From contig OZ242006.1 of NCBI GenBank assembly GCA_965204705.1, positions 1,736,001-1,800,000 on the forward strand: a DNA stretch of 64,000 nucleotides, read 5' to 3'. The stretch comes from Bin5 sp965204705 (GTDB lineage Bacteria; Chloroflexota; Anaerolineae; Caldilineales; Caldilineaceae). The notes beneath the pieces are model-generated. The model was given only the letters and a program-made list of their open reading frames with translations. It was not told where the DNA came from and did no database searches. The position numbers and the translations under genes are program-made. The first letter of the stretch is position 1. Each line of letters begins with the position of its first letter. This document shows, one piece after another, positions 60,587 through 64,000 of this stretch.

Positions 60587-61636
60587 ATGCCAACGATTTC
60601 CCACGACAGCATGAGAGAGTACGGCGCCGCCATCTTTGCCGCAGCCGGCTTTCCCGCAGACCAGGGACAAGATGTCACCAACCACCTGGTCGACTCCAAT
60701 CTCGTAGGACATGACTCCCACGGCGTGATTCGCCTTCCCGGCTACATTACATCGGTGCGCGATGGAAACATGAAGCCTGTCGGCACGCTCAAAATAGTGC
60801 GGGAGTCACCGGCATCGGTTGTCATCGACGCCCAACAGATGCAGGGCATCGTCCTGGCCAAAAAAGCCATGGAGATGGCGGTGGAGCGCGCCAAGCAACA
60901 CACCTTCGGCGCAGTCGCCGTCCACCGCTCCACCCACATCGGTCGGCTGGGAGCGTTCCCCCCGATAGCCGCAGAACAGGACTGCATCGGCCTGTTGCTG
61001 CTGAACGGCGGCGGACCGTTCACCGCGCCCTTCGGCGGTACCGGGCGACGGTTGCCCCCCAACCCGCTTGCATTCAGCGCGCCGCGCGCCGGCGGAGCCC
61101 CCCTGATGCTCGATATGACGACCAGCATGGTGGCCGGCGGCAAAGTGGACGTGCAGCGGGCGCGCGGCCTGCCCGTGCCCGACGACTGGCTCATCGACGC
61201 CGAAGGAAACGCGGTGTTGGACCCGAACGTCTTTATGGCCGGTGAAGCCGCGATGCTGCCCGTTGGCGGTTCGGTAGGGCACAAAGGTTACGGTCTTGGC
61301 ATGATGGTAGATGCGATTGCCGGCGGACTGTCATGGGCCGGTTGCAGCGCGGACCCGCCGACTCGCGGCGCTTCCGGTTGGTTGGCACTTGCCATCAAGA
61401 TCGAGAGCTTCATAGATCCGGACGAGTATAAGCAGGAAGTAGAAAAGCTTGTTGAATGGGTCTGGTCCTCGCCCAAGATGCCAGGCGTGAAGAGAATTTA
61501 CTACCCCGGAGAAATCGAAGAAGAGAAACGCCAGTACCGCCTTGAACACGGAATTTCCATCGAAGAGAGCACGTGGGCGCGCATTGTCGAGAGTGGGGAG
61601 GCAGTGGGCGTTCCGCCACCAACAGACTTAATGTAA
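60587..61636 (+). CDS. Malate/L-lactate/ureidoglycolate dehydrogenase family (Ldh2) protein
   Basis: The protein has 349 residues from ATG 60587, after AGAGGAA. This NAD(P)-dependent family has an unusual non-Rossmann fold. Its features here are the N-terminal LVDSNLVGHDSHGVIRLPGY with the catalytic-type His/Ser/His, HRSTHIGRLGAF, and GGTGRRLPPNPLAFSAP plus GGSVGHKGYGLGMMVD. Members oxidise malate, lactate, 2,3-diketo-gulonate or ureidoglycolate. It begins the last operon, immediately followed by a propeller, an isomerase and another dehydrogenase, so a sugar-acid or hydroxyacid substrate is likely. Confidence 0.93.
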   Translation: MPTISHDSMREYGAAIFAAAGFPADQGQDVTNHLVDSNLVGHDSHGVIRLPGYITSVRDGNMKPVGTLKIVRESPASVVIDAQQMQGIVLAKKAMEMAVERAKQHTFGAVAVHRSTHIGRLGAFPPIAAEQDCIGLLLLNGGGPFTAPFGGTGRRLPPNPLAFSAPRAGGAPLMLDMTTSMVAGGKVDVQRARGLPVPDDWLIDAEGNAVLDPNVFMAGEAAMLPVGGSVGHKGYGLGMMVDAIAGGLSWAGCSADPPTRGASGWLALAIKIESFIDPDEYKQEVEKLVEWVWSSPKMPGVKRIYYPGEIEEEKRQYRLEHGISIEESTWARIVESGEAVGVPPPTDLM

Positions 61637-61693
61637 GCAACAGGTGGCGCCCTGAACGCAACCGGATTTTTACGAATTCCCGAAAGGTGAGCC

Positions 61694-62401
61694 ATGACAA
61701 CCTACAAAAAACTCTTCCGTTCGCCTTACTCGGTGCCCAATGGTCTGCAGGCTACCGATGACGGCCTGTGGATCGTCGACCAAATCACAGACCGCATCAT
61801 GTTGGTCGAACGTAACGGTGACCTGGACTACTACGGCGTCCCAATGATGATACGCGAGATCCCCAGCGATTCCTCCAACACGAGCGGAATGGCCTGGGGC
61901 GAGGACAGCCTTTGGCTGGCCGCCAACGGCTGCGCCGACAAGTGGCGGCCGCGACGCGCGCACGATGCCCACAAATCGATGGGAGAGGTGATTCGCGTCG
62001 ATCCCGATTGCGGCAAAACGATTTCACGCCATCCCTTGCCCAATGGCGGCGGAACCCACGGAATCGAATATGACTGTTACGACCCGGGCCATCTGTGGCT
62101 GACGACTCTCAAAGATCAGACGCTGACCAAGATGCGCATCAGCGACTGGTCGGTCCAGCAAGTAATTCCACTGCCCTACACCCGCGCCCACGGCGTTGTG
62201 CGCGAAGAGGACGGCGTTTGGGTTGTCCACACGGGCCACCGCGTGATCGTGAAGCTGAGCCTGGACGACGGTTCCGAGCTGGATAGAATCACCGTTCCCG
62301 AGACCGAACCGGAGCCCCATGGCCTGAGCGCAGATCCGGACAACCGTTTCATCTATTGCGACGCCTCGTCAGGTTCGGTTGTTGCCATCGGAGAGTCATA
62401 G
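61694..62401 (+). CDS. Beta-propeller protein (SMP-30/Vgb/NHL-like)
   Basis: The protein has 235 residues after AAAGGTGA. Repeated blade motifs are visible: GLQATDDGLWIVDQITDRI, SGMAWGEDSLWLAANG, TLTKMRISDWSVQQVIPLP and GVVREEDGVWVVHTGHRVI. The pattern resembles gluconolactonase/SMP-30, virginiamycin B lyase and NHL propellers. It might hydrolyse a sugar lactone produced by the neighbouring dehydrogenases, but the catalytic metal site is not obvious. No signal peptide. It ends 4 nt before the next start. Confidence 0.75.
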   Translation: MTTYKKLFRSPYSVPNGLQATDDGLWIVDQITDRIMLVERNGDLDYYGVPMMIREIPSDSSNTSGMAWGEDSLWLAANGCADKWRPRRAHDAHKSMGEVIRVDPDCGKTISRHPLPNGGGTHGIEYDCYDPGHLWLTTLKDQTLTKMRISDWSVQQVIPLPYTRAHGVVREEDGVWVVHTGHRVIVKLSLDDGSELDRITVPETEPEPHGLSADPDNRFIYCDASSGSVVAIGES

Positions 62402-62405
62402 GGCG

Positions 62406-63224
62406 ATGCCGTTCTCCTGTCTGCCCGCATCTCTATACCCTGCAATCAGCGCCGGGGAGTTCACGCTGGCCGGCTGGTTCCGCCTCGCCGCCTCTCTTGG
62501 CCTTGACGGAGCCGACATCAGCGTAGCCCATCTCGACTCTTTGGACGGCGTCTACTTGGACGGCTTGCGGGAGCAGGCGCAGGACGCCGGCGTAGTCATC
62601 GCCGGCATGGTCACCTACACCGATTTCACCCACCCCGACGCGACAGAGCGCCTTCGCCACCGGCAGGAGTTGCGCGCATACATCGATGCGGCCGCGCGCC
62701 TGGGCGTGGACTTCCTGCGCGTGACCGCGGGTCAGAATCATCCGGGGGTAGCGAGGGCTGACGGCGTCGCCTGGGCCGTCGACGGTTTGAGCGCCTGGGT
62801 AGAGGAAGCGAACGCGGCCGGCGTTACCCTCACCTATGAGAATCATGCCATCGGCTATGTCTGGCAATACTTCGACTTTTCGCAGACAGCGTCGGTGTTT
62901 CTCGAAATCTGCGAAGCAACGGCTGGCAGCGGGCTGCAGCTTCTCTTCGACACGGCCAATCTGCTGGCCGTCGAAGACGACCCCTTGGAAGTGCTGGACG
63001 CCGTCATGCCCCGCGTGGCCGCCCTCCACGTCAGCGACATCAAGAGGCTGGGCACGTTCGAACCGGTTCTGATCGGCAGTGGAATTACGCCACTGGATAC
63101 GATATTTGAGCGCTTCAGGTCAGCCGGATTCGATGGCTGGATTTCGATCGAAGAGGCCAGCAAGACCGGTGAGGATGGATTTCGAAGAGCAATACAACAT
63201 GCCAGACAATTGTGGCTGAACTGA
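62406..63224 (+). CDS. Sugar-phosphate isomerase/epimerase-like TIM-barrel protein
   Basis: The protein has 272 residues from ATG 62406. An upstream TTG frame start at 62379 overlaps the previous gene and is less likely. It has an AP-endonuclease-2-type TIM barrel. Metal ligands fit Glu in TLTYENHA, Asp in LLFDTANLL, His in ALHVSDIKR and Glu in WISIEEAS. Relatives epimerise or isomerise free or phosphorylated sugars, inosose or hydroxypyruvate. It is translated directly after the propeller and before a 2-hydroxyacid dehydrogenase. Confidence 0.87.
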   Translation: MPFSCLPASLYPAISAGEFTLAGWFRLAASLGLDGADISVAHLDSLDGVYLDGLREQAQDAGVVIAGMVTYTDFTHPDATERLRHRQELRAYIDAAARLGVDFLRVTAGQNHPGVARADGVAWAVDGLSAWVEEANAAGVTLTYENHAIGYVWQYFDFSQTASVFLEICEATAGSGLQLLFDTANLLAVEDDPLEVLDAVMPRVAALHVSDIKRLGTFEPVLIGSGITPLDTIFERFRSAGFDGWISIEEASKTGEDGFRRAIQHARQLWLN

Positions 63225-63249
63225 ACGCCTCGATCTGAGAGATTGTCCC

Positions 63250-64000
63250 ATGCCCGAGAATCGTCCCAAAGTGCTACTGGCTTGCAATGAAGATATCCGT
63301 TTCAATCACGTGGCCGATCAGGACCTGCGCCGGCTGGAAGAGTTCGCCGACTGGGACTGGTTTCCCTGCGAGGGCGGCGGCATCTACGACACCAATACCG
63401 ATCCCGATGCTGCGCGGGGCCTGTCAAAAAAGCTCCCCGGCCACGACGCGCTGGTCGTCTGTTTAGGCGCGCCAACGCTGACCGCAGAGATACTGGATGC
63501 CGCGCCGACACTTAAAATTGTCGGCGAAATGGAAGGAGATCGCTTCGCCAGCCGCATTGACCTCGACGCCGCCTGGGCGCGCGGCATCCGCACGGTCGAT
63601 ACGACCAACGCCTCCTCCTATCCGGTATCTGAATGGGCACTGGCGATGATTCTCGTCTGCTTGAAAAACGGCGGAGCACACTTTCGCCGCATGATCGCCG
63701 GCCAGACCCCTTTCGCACGCGCCTCTATGGAGGGAATGCAGGGCGTCCTGTGGGGACGAAGAGTAGGGCTGATCGGCTGCGGCCATATGGGAAGGCGCCT
63801 CATGAAGTTCCTGCGCGCCTTCGAGACCGAAATCTGGGTCCACGACCCCTACCTGCCGCCGGAACTGCCCGAGGCACTTGGATTCCTGCAGACGAGCCTG
63901 GAAAACGTCCTTTCCTGCGATGTCGTCGTCTGCCTGGTCCCCCATACCCCTGCCACCGAAGGGATGCTGGGTGAAGCCGAACTGGCCCGCCTGCGCCCCG
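63250..64000 (+). CDS. D-isomer-specific 2-hydroxyacid dehydrogenase family protein (N-terminal part)
   Basis: The gene starts at ATG 63250 and is cut by the window end after about 250 residues. It has the substrate-side domain (VLLACNEDIRFNHVADQ) and a second Rossmann motif, GRRVGLIGCGHMGRRLMKF, that binds NAD(P). The segment VDTTNASSYPVSEWALAMIL resembles the conserved N-x-P-x-V-x-E region of phosphoglycerate and glyoxylate reductases, though one position reads Ala-Ser-Ser. The catalytic Arg-Glu-His residues lie beyond the visible part or cannot be placed. It follows the isomerase by 25 nt in the same operon and likely reduces an oxo acid. Confidence 0.87.
   Translation, partial: MPENRPKVLLACNEDIRFNHVADQDLRRLEEFADWDWFPCEGGGIYDTNTDPDAARGLSKKLPGHDALVVCLGAPTLTAEILDAAPTLKIVGEMEGDRFASRIDLDAAWARGIRTVDTTNASSYPVSEWALAMILVCLKNGGAHFRRMIAGQTPFARASMEGMQGVLWGRRVGLIGCGHMGRRLMKFLRAFETEIWVHDPYLPPELPEALGFLQTSLENVLSCDVVVCLVPHTPATEGMLGEAELARLRP

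Overview
The window is GC-rich, densely coded bacterial chromosome with no phage, plasmid or rRNA genes in view and no tRNA that I could recognise. The gene content suggests a heterotrophic member of the Chloroflexota, probably Caldilinea-like and perhaps host- or sponge-associated. It includes several Gfo/Idh/MocA dehydrogenases, oligopeptide-type ABC transport with a 700-residue binding protein, a phytanoyl-CoA dioxygenase-like enzyme, CoxM/CoxSL-type oxidoreductases, a GH63-like glucosidase, a VanW protein and a large GT4 cluster. This assignment is inferred from gene families, not from a phylogenetic calculation.

Layout. 1-1.9 kb (minus): a Tat/lipoprotein family-1 solute-binding protein cut by the window edge, and a DegT/DnrJ aminotransferase with its own promoter. 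2.6-12.6 kb (plus): an unknown protein, then a near-consensus sigma-70 promoter followed by a sialidase-like beta-propeller and a complete oligopeptide-type ABC transporter (B, C, D, F, A), ending in strong stem-loops ahead of a class-IV aminotransferase. 12.6-18.2 kb (minus): methyltransferase, fumarylacetoacetase-family hydrolase, GH63-type glycosidase and a Gfo/Idh/MocA protein. 18.8-25.0 kb (plus): three near-duplicate tandem Gfo/Idh/MocA genes plus a fourth divergent one, a PhyH dioxygenase and an isochorismatase-like hydrolase. 25.0-38.9 kb (plus): a DinG-type helicase fused to an exonuclease domain, then a polysaccharide locus with seven GT4 enzymes, one GT2 and a flippase, many with 4-8 nt stop/start overlaps. 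38.9-45.3 kb (minus): coaX, VanW, a GT-C membrane protein and metG. 46.0-50.7 kb (plus): a DUF624-like membrane protein, a CoxM-like FAD subunit and a fused CoxS-CoxL molybdenum hydroxylase. 50.8-53.7 kb (minus): SDR, PPK2, cupin and glutaredoxin-like genes. 53.9-58.4 kb: a GlcD-GlcF fusion facing an iron-dependent hydroxyacid-oxoacid transhydrogenase-like enzyme. 60.6-64.0 kb (plus): Ldh2-family dehydrogenase, beta-propeller, TIM-barrel isomerase and a 2-hydroxyacid dehydrogenase cut by the window end.

The genes fit an organism that imports peptides and sugars and oxidises sugars and hydroxy acids. It also builds an elaborate surface glycan.

The most unusual signals lie in repeats and in cofactor sites. 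Two nearly identical ~335-bp elements carry terminal inverted repeats (18.3 and 45.5 kb), and partial core copies occur at 2.1 and 58.6 kb. One of the partial copies runs into a ~102-bp A-B-A-B-A tandem array. Three different blocks of exact 10-bp-period repeats lie between 59.6 and 60.4 kb, the last just upstream of a promoter. In the CoxS-CoxL fusion all four cysteines of the ferredoxin-type [2Fe-2S] site are replaced (Asp, Ser, Asp, Gly), while the second cluster motif is intact. The DinG-type helicase seems to have Asp in place of the fourth iron-sulfur cysteine.
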